Positions 1 through 7,083 of a stretch of DNA of 14,200 bases are shown here, piece after piece (position 1 is the first letter of the stretch; the number at the start of each line of letters is the position of its first letter). The notes under the pieces are model-generated. The model saw only the letters and a program-made list of their open reading frames with translations. It made no database searches and was not told where the DNA came from. The stretch spans positions 1 to 14,200 of the forward strand of contig JAURWF010000003.1 of assembly GCA_030655095.1 (NCBI GenBank), given 5' to 3'. Source of the stretch: a bacterium (GTDB taxonomy: Bacteria > Patescibacteriota > Patescibacteriia > Patescibacteriales > GWC2-42-12). The position numbers were made by a program, and so were the translations under genes.

Positions 1-30
1 TTCTAAATTGATAATTTGTAATTGATTTAT

Positions 31-1005
31 ATGGCATCAGCACGGGATATAAAAAGTAGAATAAAATCAATTAGTAATACTAAAAAAATTACTAAGGCGA
101 TGAAAATGGTTGCTGCGTCAAAAATGCGTAAGGCAGTTGAGGCTGTGCTTAAAACCAGAACTTATGCTAATTTAAGTTGGCAGACTGTTTTAAATTTATC
201 TAAAACTATAAAAAATAATGGGCAAGAATCATTGCATCAGCTTTTAACTCCAAGAAAAGAAATAAAAAAAGTCGGAATTGTTTTAATAACGTCCAATAGA
301 GGTTTGTGTGGTGGTTTTAATATGGCGATTATTAATAAAGTTAATGAATCAATTAAAAAATATCAAAAAACAGGAGAGCAAACAAAAATAGAAACAGAAT
401 TTATTTTAGTTGGCAAAAAAGGCGCAGTAATATATCATTATGGACACGAAATAGTGGCAGATTTTCCTAAACTTGATTTGTCTAGCGAAGTAAACGAAAT
501 TGTGCCTGTTGCTAATTTAATAATAGATAAATATCTAAGCGGGAAATATGATAAAGTTATGGTTGCTTATACAGATTTTGTTAATGCGGGTAAACAGATT
601 GCGAGAGTTAAACAAATTTTACCAATAGAAATTGAACAAGTTGATGAATATTTGGGTATAGTTGGGGAAGATACAAGAATTGGTTTGGATAAAAAATTTA
701 TTGAAGAAAAAGAAGAAAAATATTTGCATAGTGGAAAATTTAAGTTTGAATATATTTTTGAGCCAAGCCCAGAAGAAGTTTTAAATGAAATGTTGCCACG
801 ATTAATTGAAATTCAACTTTTTCAAGCATTGTTAGAATCAAACGCTTCTGAACATAGCGCGCGTATGAGTGCAATGCATAAAGCGACAGAAGCAGCTGGA
901 GATATGGTAAATGAATTAACTTTGTCATACAATAAAGCAAGACAAGCAGACATAACAGCCGAAATAGCAGAAATATCAGCAGGAGCAAATGCGTTGAATG
1001 TGTAA
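31..1005 (+). CDS. atpG: F-type ATP synthase subunit gamma
   Basis: This is the central rotor stalk of F1, which couples ion flow through Fo to ATP synthesis or hydrolysis in the beta subunits. The N-terminal helix (MASARDIKSRIKSI...KKITKAMKMVAASKMRKA) and the C-terminal helix (ARMSAMHKATEAAGDMVNELTLSYNKARQ...ITAEIAEI) are the conserved coiled-coil halves of the family. The ATG at 31 is chosen because it gives the canonical MASARDIK start; a TTG nine bases upstream would only add MIY. At 324 residues it is longer than the usual 285-290. The extra length lies around residues 55-75 and in a charged stretch near 205-245 (GEDTRIGLDKKFIEEKEEK). The upstream genes (atpA and Fo genes) presumably lie before the window. 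The stop is followed immediately by the inverted repeat at 1006. No Shine-Dalgarno is visible. Confidence 0.97.
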   Translation: MASARDIKSRIKSISNTKKITKAMKMVAASKMRKAVEAVLKTRTYANLSWQTVLNLSKTIKNNGQESLHQLLTPRKEIKKVGIVLITSNRGLCGGFNMAIINKVNESIKKYQKTGEQTKIETEFILVGKKGAVIYHYGHEIVADFPKLDLSSEVNEIVPVANLIIDKYLSGKYDKVMVAYTDFVNAGKQIARVKQILPIEIEQVDEYLGIVGEDTRIGLDKKFIEEKEEKYLHSGKFKFEYIFEPSPEEVLNEMLPRLIEIQLFQALLESNASEHSARMSAMHKATEAAGDMVNELTLSYNKARQADITAEIAEISAGANALNV

Positions 1006-1038
1006 AATGTATTTTGTATAATGTATTTTGTATTTTGG
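1006..1038 (+). repeat. Left inverted repeat of the IVS-like element (GTATTTT heptads)
   Basis: The arm is built of tandem 7-bp units close to GTATTTT (one variant, GTATAAT) and begins at the base after the atpG stop codon. Positions 1008-1037 are identical over 30 bases to 2872-2901, in front of atpC. It pairs with 1422-1454 at 29 of 33 positions. Confidence 0.85.
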
Positions 1039-1056
1039 AAAATGTGAAAAAAATAT

Positions 1057-1434
1057 ATGGAAAATATTAAAATAAAATCATTTACAGATTTGAATGCATG
1101 GAAAGAGGGACATAAATTAGTTATTGAAATTTATCAAATAACTAAAGATTTTCCAAAAGAAGAATTATTTGGTTTAACTAATCAAATAAAAAGAGCCGTT
1201 GTTTCAATAACTTCAAATATTGCTGAGGGATTTAGTAGACAGTCATTTAAAGAAAAAGCGCAATTTTATTCAATTTCCAGAGGCTCGGTAACTGAAATTC
1301 AAAATCAATTATTAATAGCTAAAGATATTAAATATTTAACCGTTGATAAATTTAATAAAGTGGCTGAACAAACGGTTGTTGTTCATAAATTAATTAATGG
1401 ACTTATAAAATATTCAAAAAACCAAAATACATAA
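1057..1434 (+). CDS. Four-helix-bundle protein (23S rRNA intervening-sequence protein family)
   Basis: A 125-residue protein of the S23/IVP family (TIGR02436, PF05635). Family hallmarks are visible: SFTDLNAWKEGHKL at 8-21, FPKEELFGLTNQIKRAVVSI at 33-52, NIAEGFSRQSF at 54-64 and FYSISRGSVTEIQNQL near 70-85. The related Avd protein of diversity-generating retroelements assembles as a nucleic-acid-binding pentamer. The molecular function of IVP proteins is not established. The gene interrupts the conserved atpG-atpD order. Its last codons and stop (encoding NQNT-stop) lie inside the right inverted repeat, so repeat and gene form one unit. Upstream sequence is A-rich without a Shine-Dalgarno. There is no reverse transcriptase or rRNA in the window to tie it to a DGR or a classical rRNA IVS. 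Confidence 0.92.
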   Translation: MENIKIKSFTDLNAWKEGHKLVIEIYQITKDFPKEELFGLTNQIKRAVVSITSNIAEGFSRQSFKEKAQFYSISRGSVTEIQNQLLIAKDIKYLTVDKFNKVAEQTVVVHKLINGLIKYSKNQNT

Positions 1435-1454
1435 TACAAAATACAAAATACATA
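1422..1454 (-). repeat. Right inverted repeat of the IVS-like element
   Basis: Reverse-complement heptads (AAAATAC) matching 1006-1038 at 29 of 33 positions. It begins with CCAAAATAC, the same nine bases that open the right arm before atpC at 2992. It supplies the stop codon of the four-helix-bundle gene (1432-1434) and ends 11 bases before the atpD start codon. Confidence 0.85.
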
Positions 1455-1465
1455 ATTTAAAATCT

Positions 1466-2848
1466 ATGACTGAACAATTACAAAAAACAGGAGTGGTTAA
1501 ACAGGTTATTGGTGTTGTTGTTGATGTTTATTTTGATGGTGATTTGCCGGAAATTTATACTGCTTTAGAAATTAATAATCATGGGCAGAAATTAGTTTTG
1601 GAAACTCAACAACATATTGGCAATAATGTTGTAAGGACGATTGCTATTGGAACAACTGATGGACTTAGGAGAGGAGATAAAGTAATCAATACAGAAGAAA
1701 ATATATCAGTGCCAGTTGGCGATGAAGTTTTAGGCAGGATTTTTAATGTTTTAGGCGAACCTATTGATGGTCTTGAAGCTGTAAAGGTTGAAAAAAAATA
1801 TTCTATTCATCGTCTATCTCCAAAATTTGTTGAGCAATTAACTAAAACTGAAATTTTAGAAACAGGCATTAAAGTTATTGATTTAATTTGTCCAATTTTA
1901 AAAGGTGGTAAAGTTGGATTGTTTGGTGGCGCTGGTGTTGGCAAAACTGTTATTATTCAAGAATTAATTAATAATATAGCTAAAGCTCACGGCGGTGTTT
2001 CAGTATTTGCGGGTGTTGGGGAAAGAACGCGCGAAGGCAACGATCTTTATCATGAAATGAAACAAGCTAAAGTACTTGATAAATTAGCAATGGTTTTTGG
2101 ACAAATGAATGAACCACCTGGCGCTCGTGCGCGTGTTGCTTTATCGGCATTGTCAATCGCAGAGTATTTTCGTGATGAAAAAAATAAAGATGTTTTATTA
2201 TTTATAGATAATATTTTTAGATTTACACAAGCTGGCTCTGAGGTTTCAGCTTTACTTGGGCGTATGCCAAGCGCTGTTGGTTATCAACCAACTTTGGCAA
2301 CGGAAATGGGTGAATTGCAGGAACGAATTACATCAACTGATAAAGGTTCAATTACTTCAATTCAAGCAGTTTATGTGCCTGCTGATGATTTAACTGATCC
2401 TGCGCCAGCTACGACTTTTGGCCATTTAGATTCAACAGTTGTATTATCTCGTAGTTTATCTGAATTAGGAATTTATCCAGCAGTTGATCCATTAGATTCT
2501 TCATCTGTAATTTTGGATCCAAAAATTGTTGGTCAAGAACATTATGAAGTAGCTCGTAGAGTACAAAAGGTTTTGCAAAGATATAAAGATTTGCAAGATA
2601 TTATTGCTATTTTAGGAATGGAAGAATTATCCGATGAAGATAAAATTATTGTATCGCGCGCTAGAAAAATTCAAAGATTCTTGTCTCAACCTTTTGATGT
2701 AGCAGAAACATTTACTGGTCATAAAGGAAAATACGTAAAACTTGTTGACACCATTCACGATTTTAAGGAAATTTTAGATGGTAAACATGACGAAAAGAGC
2801 GAAAGTGATTTTTATATGAAAGGTGGAATAGAAGAAGTTGGAGAATAA
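1466..2848 (+). CDS. atpD: F-type ATP synthase subunit beta (catalytic)
   Basis: The catalytic F1 subunit, 460 residues, the usual family length. The N-terminal beta-barrel starts at GVVKQVIGVVVDVYF. The Walker A loop GGAGVGKT is at 154-161, and the catalytic glutamate is Glu186 in GVGERTREG. Walker B lies in VLLFIDNIFRFT, followed by the conserved ALLGRMPSAVGYQPTLATEMG segment. The C-terminal domain carries EELSDED at 386-392, the counterpart of the DELSEED torque loop that touches gamma. All residues needed for catalysis appear present. The gene is separated from atpG by the IVS-like element and from atpC by a second inverted-repeat pair, so its mRNA segment is bracketed by potential hairpins on both sides. 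No Shine-Dalgarno precedes the ATG. Confidence 0.98.
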   Translation: MTEQLQKTGVVKQVIGVVVDVYFDGDLPEIYTALEINNHGQKLVLETQQHIGNNVVRTIAIGTTDGLRRGDKVINTEENISVPVGDEVLGRIFNVLGEPIDGLEAVKVEKKYSIHRLSPKFVEQLTKTEILETGIKVIDLICPILKGGKVGLFGGAGVGKTVIIQELINNIAKAHGGVSVFAGVGERTREGNDLYHEMKQAKVLDKLAMVFGQMNEPPGARARVALSALSIAEYFRDEKNKDVLLFIDNIFRFTQAGSEVSALLGRMPSAVGYQPTLATEMGELQERITSTDKGSITSIQAVYVPADDLTDPAPATTFGHLDSTVVLSRSLSELGIYPAVDPLDSSSVILDPKIVGQEHYEVARRVQKVLQRYKDLQDIIAILGMEELSDEDKIIVSRARKIQRFLSQPFDVAETFTGHKGKYVKLVDTIHDFKEILDGKHDEKSESDFYMKGGIEEVGE

Positions 2849-2867
2849 TTATTTAGTCTTTTTGAGT

Positions 2868-2901
2868 TAATTGTATTTTGTATAATGTATTTTGTATTTT
2901 G
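2868..2901 (+). repeat. Left arm of perfect 34-bp inverted repeat between atpD and atpC
   Basis: Heptad-built arm (GTATTTT units) that is the exact reverse complement of 3000-3033. Thirty bases (2872-2901) are identical to 1008-1037, so both intergenic gaps of this operon carry members of one repeat family. Confidence 0.9.
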
Positions 2902-2999
2902 AAAAATACTGAAATAAAATTTGTAATTTTCTACAAATACACAAATAAATACACAAATTAATTTATAGATTTAGATATTTTATTAAAATAACCAAAATA
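2902..2999. other. Non-coding spacer of the second inverted-repeat element
   Basis: Ninety-eight very A+T-rich bases between the two arms with no open reading frame. A small internal hairpin is visible at 2919-2938 (ATTTGTA, six-base loop, TACAAAT). The right end carries CCAAAATA, one additional heptad inward of the perfect arm. With the arms it makes a unit of about 166 bp that could be a gene-less derivative of the element at 1006-1454, or simply a long-stem mRNA structure. Confidence 0.6.
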
Positions 3000-3033
3000 C
3001 AAAATACAAAATACATTATACAAAATACAATTA
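3000..3033 (-). repeat. Right arm of perfect 34-bp inverted repeat, abutting the atpC start
   Basis: Exact reverse complement of 2868-2901. Its last base is the A of the atpC start codon, so a folded transcript would place the epsilon initiation site at the base of a 34-bp stem. The arm is extended inward by a further unpaired heptad (from 2992). Confidence 0.9.
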
Positions 3034-3470
3034 TGTCTGATAAATATATAAAATTTGAAATTGTAACACCTGAAAAAGTGGTGTTAAAAGAAGAAATTTT
3101 GCAAATTGTCGTGCCAACTAAGGCAGGGGAGATTACTGTCTTACCCGATCATATTCCATTGGTGTCAAGCCTGATGCCAGGAGTGATTCATATTAAAAAA
3201 AGAAATGGAGAAGATGAAATTATATCAATTTCCGGCGGGTTTTTAGAAGTGTTAAAAAATAAAGTAGTAATTTTAGCTGATGCTGCTGAACGCGCCGAAG
3301 AGATTGACATAACAAAAGCTAAAGAAGCATATCAACGAGCTAAAGAAATAAAAGAAAAAGCTAGGCTTGGTGAAAATATTAATTTTGCTGAAATTAATGC
3401 TACAATAGAAAGAGAATTAGCTAAAACTAAAGCCGTTAAAAAATGGAGAAAAATAAAAAATTTAGAGTAA
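3033..3470 (+). CDS. atpC: F-type ATP synthase subunit epsilon
   Basis: Epsilon is the rotor-foot subunit that joins gamma to the c-ring and can inhibit ATP hydrolysis. Of its 145 residues, the N-terminal beta-sandwich (about 1-88) shows FEIVTPEKVVLKEE, GEITVLPDHIPLVSSLMPGVI and ISGGFLEVLKNKVVILADAAERAEEID. The C-terminal part (about 90-145) is the two-helix hairpin, Lys/Glu/Ala-rich, ending in a basic tail (KKWRKIKNLE). It is the last atp gene. The start codon lies directly against the 34-bp inverted repeat, so its translation could depend on whether that stem forms; this is inference. No Shine-Dalgarno is visible. Confidence 0.96.
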   Translation: MSDKYIKFEIVTPEKVVLKEEILQIVVPTKAGEITVLPDHIPLVSSLMPGVIHIKKRNGEDEIISISGGFLEVLKNKVVILADAAERAEEIDITKAKEAYQRAKEIKEKARLGENINFAEINATIERELAKTKAVKKWRKIKNLE

Positions 3471-3500
3471 TAAAAATATTAATTAAATAAATGCAAAAAT

Positions 3501-3740
3501 ATGACAAAGAGTATAACAATTGATGAGTTAGCGAGCATTATAAAAGGTGAATTTGATAGCATCGGAGATCGTTTTGATAGCATTGAAACTAAAATGGAAA
3601 ATGGTTTTAAGGAATTAAGAGATAGCCATGAAAGACTTGAATTAAAGGTGTCTAATGTAGCTTATCGTTTTGAAGTTAACGATTTGCAAAGTCAGCTTAG
3701 TCTTTTGAGACAAAGAGTTGATAGTTTAGAAAATAAATAG
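3501..3740 (+). CDS. Small coiled-coil protein of unknown function
   Basis: A 79-residue protein, mostly helical: MTKSITIDELASIIKGEFDSIGDRFDSIETKMENGFKEL, followed by a C-terminal heptad-rich stretch (NDLQSQLSLLRQRVDSLENK). The repeated FDSI and the hydrophobic spacing at a/d positions suggest a coiled-coil oligomer. There is no signal peptide or membrane segment. Similar short coiled-coil proteins are common in CPR genomes and have no assigned function. It sits 30 bases after atpC and 31 before the Mg2+ ATPase, so it may ride on the same transcript. It is the only gene here ending in TAG. The ATG at 3501 is preferred; the ATG at 3491 is out of frame. Confidence 0.7.
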   Translation: MTKSITIDELASIIKGEFDSIGDRFDSIETKMENGFKELRDSHERLELKVSNVAYRFEVNDLQSQLSLLRQRVDSLENK

Positions 3741-3771
3741 TTAAAACAATAGATCAGTTTAAAAAATAAAA

Positions 3772-6339
3772 ATGAATTCTCAAAAAAATGACGCTAAAAA
3801 TAGTACTGTTAGTGATGCAGATTATTTTTCTACTGCGTCTTTTTTTGATATTTTTAAAAAATTACAAACTTCAAAAAATGGATTAACCGATAGTGAAGCT
3901 AAATCAAGGTTAATCCGTTTTGGATTAAATAAAATTTCAGAGAAGAAAGAACAGGGCGTGATATTAGAATTTTTGTCGCATTTTAAGAGTCCTTTGGTAA
4001 TTATTTTATTAATTGCGGCGATTGCTTCAGCTTATTTTAAAGAAATTACCAATTCAGTCATTATTATTGCAATGGTGCTAGCCAGTGTTATTTTAGATTT
4101 TTTTGAAGAACATAGCGCTAATAATACAGCTAAAAAGCTTAAAGAAAAAGTAAGTAATACGGCAACTGTTATCCGTTCTGGAAATAAAAAAGAAATTAAA
4201 ATAACCGAAGTTTGCGTAGGAGACATTATTTTTCTCAGCTCTGGAGATTTAGTGCCAGCTGATGCAAGAATTATTGAAGCTGATGATTTTTTTGTTAATC
4301 AATCGGCTTTAACAGGTGAATCATTTCCTTGCGAAAAAATATCTGACATTGCATTAATAGATCAAGCAGATAATACCAATAATAATTTAGTTTTCTTAGG
4401 TTCAAATGTAATTAGTGGTACGGCATTAGCAGTTGTTTGTCGTATTGGTAAAGATACGGAATTTGGTAAAATTGCTAAAAATATTTTAAAAAAAGACGAA
4501 AAAAGTGATTTTGAGTTGGGTGTTACTAAATTTGGTTTTTTTATCATGAAAGTGATAATTTTTTTGGTTTTGTTAATAATGCTATGTAATTCGTTGATAA
4601 AGCAGGATATTCTTGAGTCATTTATTTTTGCTATTGCTATTGCAGTTGGAGTTACTCCAGAATTATTGCCAATGATTATGTCAATTACAATGGCGCGTGG
4701 TTCACAAAAAATGGCTAAAATTGGTGTTATTGTTAAACGATTATCAGCGATCCCAGATTTTGGTAGTATGAATATTTTATGTACTGACAAAACAGGCACA
4801 TTAACTGAAGATAAAATTCAATTAGTTACTTATACGGATATTTTTGGTGTTCATAATGAGCGAGTATTTTTATATACTTATTTAAATAGTTTTCATCAGA
4901 CTGGTGTAAAAAATCCATTAGATAAGGCTGTAATGGAATATAAAAAAGCAGTTATTGATGATTATCAAAAAGTTGAAGAAATTCCTTTTGATTTTACGCG
5001 AAAAATGTTAAGTATTGCGGTTGTTGGTCCAGAAGGAAGAACGTTAATTACAAAAGGCGCGCCAGAAGAAGTGTTAATGAAGTGTAATTATTATTTTGAG
5101 AATGATAATAAAAATTTATTAACAGAAGAATATAAAAATATTGCTATTGCTTATTATCACAAATTAAGTGGAGAAGGATATCGGGTGCTGGCTATTGCCT
5201 ATAAATCTGATTTACCACCTAAAGATAAATACACTCATTTAGATGAAGATAAAATGGAATTACTTGGTTTCGTGTCTTTTCTTGATCCAGCTAAAAAAGG
5301 TTTAGAGCCTATTTTGAATCAGATAGAAGAGCATGGAATAGAAGTAAAAGTAATTACAGGAGACAATGAATTTGTCACACAAAAGATTTGTTATGATGTT
5401 GGATTAGAAGTTAAAGGAGTGCTTTTAGGCAAAGAAATTAACGGTTTAACAGATAATGCATTGTTTGCTAAAATTAAAAAAACAACTATTTTTGCTAGAT
5501 TTTCTCCTGATCAAAAAAGTCGGATTATAACCATTTTGAGAAATAATAAAAATGTAGTTGGGTATTTGGGAGATGGCATTAATGACGCTCCATCACTTAA
5601 AGCAGCCGATGTTGGCATTTCAGTTAATAATGCAGTAGACATTGCCAAGGAGTCTGCGGATATTATTCTGACTGAAAAAAGTCTTCAGCCAATTATTGAA
5701 GGTGTTATTGAAGGTCGGCGAGTTTTTGGTAATACAATGAAATATATTATGATGGGTTTGAGTTCTAATTTTGGTAATATGTTTAGTGTTTTGGGAGCAA
5801 TTTTTTTTATTCCATTTTTACCAATGTTGCCGATTCAAATTTTATTAAATAATTTTATCTATGATTTTTCACAGGTTACTATTCCGACAGATAAAGTTGA
5901 TAATGATTGGGTAAAAAAACCAAGAAAATGGGACTTGAATTTTATTAAAAAGTTTATGTATACTTTTGGGCCGATTAGTTCTGTTTTTGATTTTTTAACT
6001 TTTTTTCTATTGTTTTTCGTTTTTAAACTTAGCGAATCAGCTTTTCAAACAGGTTGGTTTTTAGAATCATTAGCAACTCAGACTTTAGTTATTCATATTA
6101 TTAGAACAAAACAAATTCCTTTTTTGCAAAGCAGGGCTAGTAAATGGCTTGTTTTAAGCACTTTTACAGCGGTTGCCGTTGGTTGGTTAATTCCGTATAC
6201 TTCGTTAGGCAAATTTTTTAAATTTTCGCCTTTATCAATAAATGTTTTATTATCTATTGCTGGCGTAGTGATTGTTTATTTATTTATCGTAGAGATAGCA
6301 AAGAGAATTTTTTATAAACAGCAAAGTTTTATGCATTAA
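3772..6339 (+). CDS. mgtA: Magnesium-translocating P-type ATPase (MgtA/MgtB-like, P3B)
   Basis: An integral-membrane ion pump of 855 residues (E. coli MgtA is 898). Order: cytosolic N-terminus; M1-M2 about 70-115; actuator domain with TGES at 181-184; M3-M4 with PELLP at 296-300; phosphorylation site DKTGTLT with Asp339; nucleotide-binding domain (IPFDFTRKMLSIAV, LITKGAPEEV); GDGIND hinge at 600-605; and C-terminal M5-M10. MgtA-type signatures favour Mg2+ over Ca2+ or heavy metals: VKRLSAIPDFGSMNILCTDKTGTLTEDKI, NSFHQTGVKNPLDKAV, and YDFSQVTIPTDKVDNDWVKKP followed by FGPISSVFDFLTFFLLFFVF. By family knowledge it moves Mg2+ inward using ATP. No leader long enough for an mgtA-type Mg2+ sensor exists in the 31-base gap upstream. 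Substrate is assigned from similarity only. Confidence 0.93.
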   Translation: MNSQKNDAKNSTVSDADYFSTASFFDIFKKLQTSKNGLTDSEAKSRLIRFGLNKISEKKEQGVILEFLSHFKSPLVIILLIAAIASAYFKEITNSVIIIAMVLASVILDFFEEHSANNTAKKLKEKVSNTATVIRSGNKKEIKITEVCVGDIIFLSSGDLVPADARIIEADDFFVNQSALTGESFPCEKISDIALIDQADNTNNNLVFLGSNVISGTALAVVCRIGKDTEFGKIAKNILKKDEKSDFELGVTKFGFFIMKVIIFLVLLIMLCNSLIKQDILESFIFAIAIAVGVTPELLPMIMSITMARGSQKMAKIGVIVKRLSAIPDFGSMNILCTDKTGTLTEDKIQLVTYTDIFGVHNERVFLYTYLNSFHQTGVKNPLDKAVMEYKKAVIDDYQKVEEIPFDFTRKMLSIAVVGPEGRTLITKGAPEEVLMKCNYYFENDNKNLLTEEYKNIAIAYYHKLSGEGYRVLAIAYKSDLPPKDKYTHLDEDKMELLGFVSFLDPAKKGLEPILNQIEEHGIEVKVITGDNEFVTQKICYDVGLEVKGVLLGKEINGLTDNALFAKIKKTTIFARFSPDQKSRIITILRNNKNVVGYLGDGINDAPSLKAADVGISVNNAVDIAKESADIILTEKSLQPIIEGVIEGRRVFGNTMKYIMMGLSSNFGNMFSVLGAIFFIPFLPMLPIQILLNNFIYDFSQVTIPTDKVDNDWVKKPRKWDLNFIKKFMYTFGPISSVFDFLTFFLLFFVFKLSESAFQTGWFLESLATQTLVIHIIRTKQIPFLQSRASKWLVLSTFTAVAVGWLIPYTSLGKFFKFSPLSINVLLSIAGVVIVYLFIVEIAKRIFYKQQSFMH

Positions 6340-6344
6340 AACTT

Positions 6345-6362
6345 ATAATTTATATAAATTAT
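6345..6362. repeat. 18-bp perfect palindrome over the uppS-like start codon
   Basis: ATAATTTAT followed by its exact reverse complement, spanning the gap between the Mg2+ ATPase and the next gene and including the AT of its start codon. It might be an operator or a start-occluding hairpin, but in DNA this A+T-rich it could be chance. Confidence 0.35.
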
Positions 6363-7062
6363 GTCTGAAATAAAATCAAAAAATTTTATTGCGCCAGCTC
6401 ATATTGGTATTATTATGAGTGGCAATAAACATTGGGCGCTGGAAAGAAATTTGCCAATTTTGGAAGGATATATATATGGCTTCAAGAAAATGAAATATGC
6501 TCCTGAATGGTTTTTTTCTCGTGGAGTAAAAGTAGTTTCTTTTTTTGCTTTCTCTATTGAAAATTGGCAACGATCGCAAGAAGAGATTAATTGTTTAATG
6601 AAATTATTAAAGCAGACTCTTACTGACGATTTAATAAGTGAAGCACGACAAAAAAATTATAAAATACTTATTAGCGGAAGAATAGATGAGTTGCCAGGTG
6701 ATTTACCGCAAAGTTGTTATGATATTATGGAAAAGACAAGTACTAATCAGGCGGGAATTGTTAATATTTGTTTAAATTATGGAGGTAGGGCGGAAATAGT
6801 TGATGTAATACGTAAATTGATTAAAAACAAGGTTGAGCTAGAACAGATTCACGAAGGTTTAGTTAAAAAATATTTATATCAAGGAGATTTGCCTGATTTA
6901 GATATTATTATTAAAACTTCAGGAGAACAGCAACTTTCAGGATTTATGTTATGGCAGTCGTATGATAGTGAATTAATTTTTTTAAAAAAATACTGGCCAG
7001 AATTTGAAGAAATTGATGTCGATTTTATTTTAAAAGAGTATCGAAATAGACAGACAATTTAA
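6361..7062 (+). CDS. Degenerate cis-prenyltransferase (UppS-like), probably non-catalytic
   Basis: A 233-residue homologue of undecaprenyl diphosphate synthase, which makes the lipid carrier for cell-wall precursors. The fold is clearly retained: HIGIIMSGNKHWALERNLP, FFAFSIENWQRS, ICLNYGGRAEIVDVIRKL, LPDLDIIIKTSGE, LWQSYDSELIF and YWPEF. However, the Asp of the family MDGNGRWA motif, needed for Mg2+-diphosphate chemistry, is Ser20. The Arg of that motif is His24, the His of GHRAG is Tyr37, the Arg of IRTSGE is Lys185, and the Arg of the following RLSN is Gln191 (its Asn is Gly194). Arg71 and Glu204 remain. The frame is intact, so this looks like selected divergence rather than decay. A precedent is eukaryotic NgBR/Nus1, a non-catalytic partner of a catalytic cis-prenyltransferase. 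A true UppS should exist elsewhere. The gene is 21 bases from the Mg2+ ATPase and probably cotranscribed. Confidence 0.85.
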   Translation: MSEIKSKNFIAPAHIGIIMSGNKHWALERNLPILEGYIYGFKKMKYAPEWFFSRGVKVVSFFAFSIENWQRSQEEINCLMKLLKQTLTDDLISEARQKNYKILISGRIDELPGDLPQSCYDIMEKTSTNQAGIVNICLNYGGRAEIVDVIRKLIKNKVELEQIHEGLVKKYLYQGDLPDLDIIIKTSGEQQLSGFMLWQSYDSELIFLKKYWPEFEEIDVDFILKEYRNRQTI

Positions 7063-7075
7063 GTTGTTGTATAAT
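7048..7075 (+). promoter_or_regulatory. Putative sigma-70-type promoter for the acyl-CoA synthetase gene
   Basis: TAGACA (7048-7053, five of six to TTGACA), a 16-base spacer, and a consensus TATAAT (7070-7075). It overlaps the end of the uppS-like gene. Transcription would begin near 7082, giving a leader of about 50 bases that contains the AAACCTA heptad array. Confidence 0.6.
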
Positions 7076-7083
7076 TAATTTAC

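Larger units (their letters stand above)
1006..1454 (+). mobile_element. Candidate IVS-like element: four-helix-bundle gene between inverted repeats
   Basis: The interval between the atpG stop and the atpD start is filled by a unit with terminal inverted repeats (1006-1038 and 1422-1454, 29 of 33 positions complementary) around a gene of the 23S rRNA intervening-sequence protein family. Known 23S rRNA intervening sequences have this plan: complementary ends that form an RNase III-cleaved stem, sometimes with an S23 ORF inside. Here it sits in a protein operon. No transposase is encoded and no target-site duplication can be assigned with confidence, so mobility is inference. A transcript hairpin that separates atpG from atpD mRNA is an equally good reading. 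Confidence 0.5.

Noticed and set aside
22..30. TTG start giving a three-residue longer gamma subunit
   Set aside because: The ATG at 31 yields the conserved MASARDIK N-terminus.
740..988. Minus-strand open frame opposite the end of atpG
   Set aside because: It lies wholly opposite a certain gene, has low-complexity Leu-rich translation and no recognisable family.
1057..1434. Four-helix-bundle gene as the avd gene of a diversity-generating retroelement
   Set aside because: No reverse transcriptase, template repeat or variable repeat is seen in the window; the IVP-type sequence and atp context fit better.
1006..3033. GTATTTT arrays as a CRISPR array
   Set aside because: Units are contiguous 7-mers without spacers and occur as inverted pairs; no cas gene is present.
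4032..4799. Two minus-strand open frames opposite the Mg2+ ATPase gene
   Set aside because: They are antisense shadows of conserved ATPase coding sequence, with no domain and no start signal.
6361..7062. UppS-like gene as a pseudogene from sequencing error or decay
   Set aside because: The frame is intact over the full family length, the substitutions are scattered single codons at active-site positions, and structural motifs remain.
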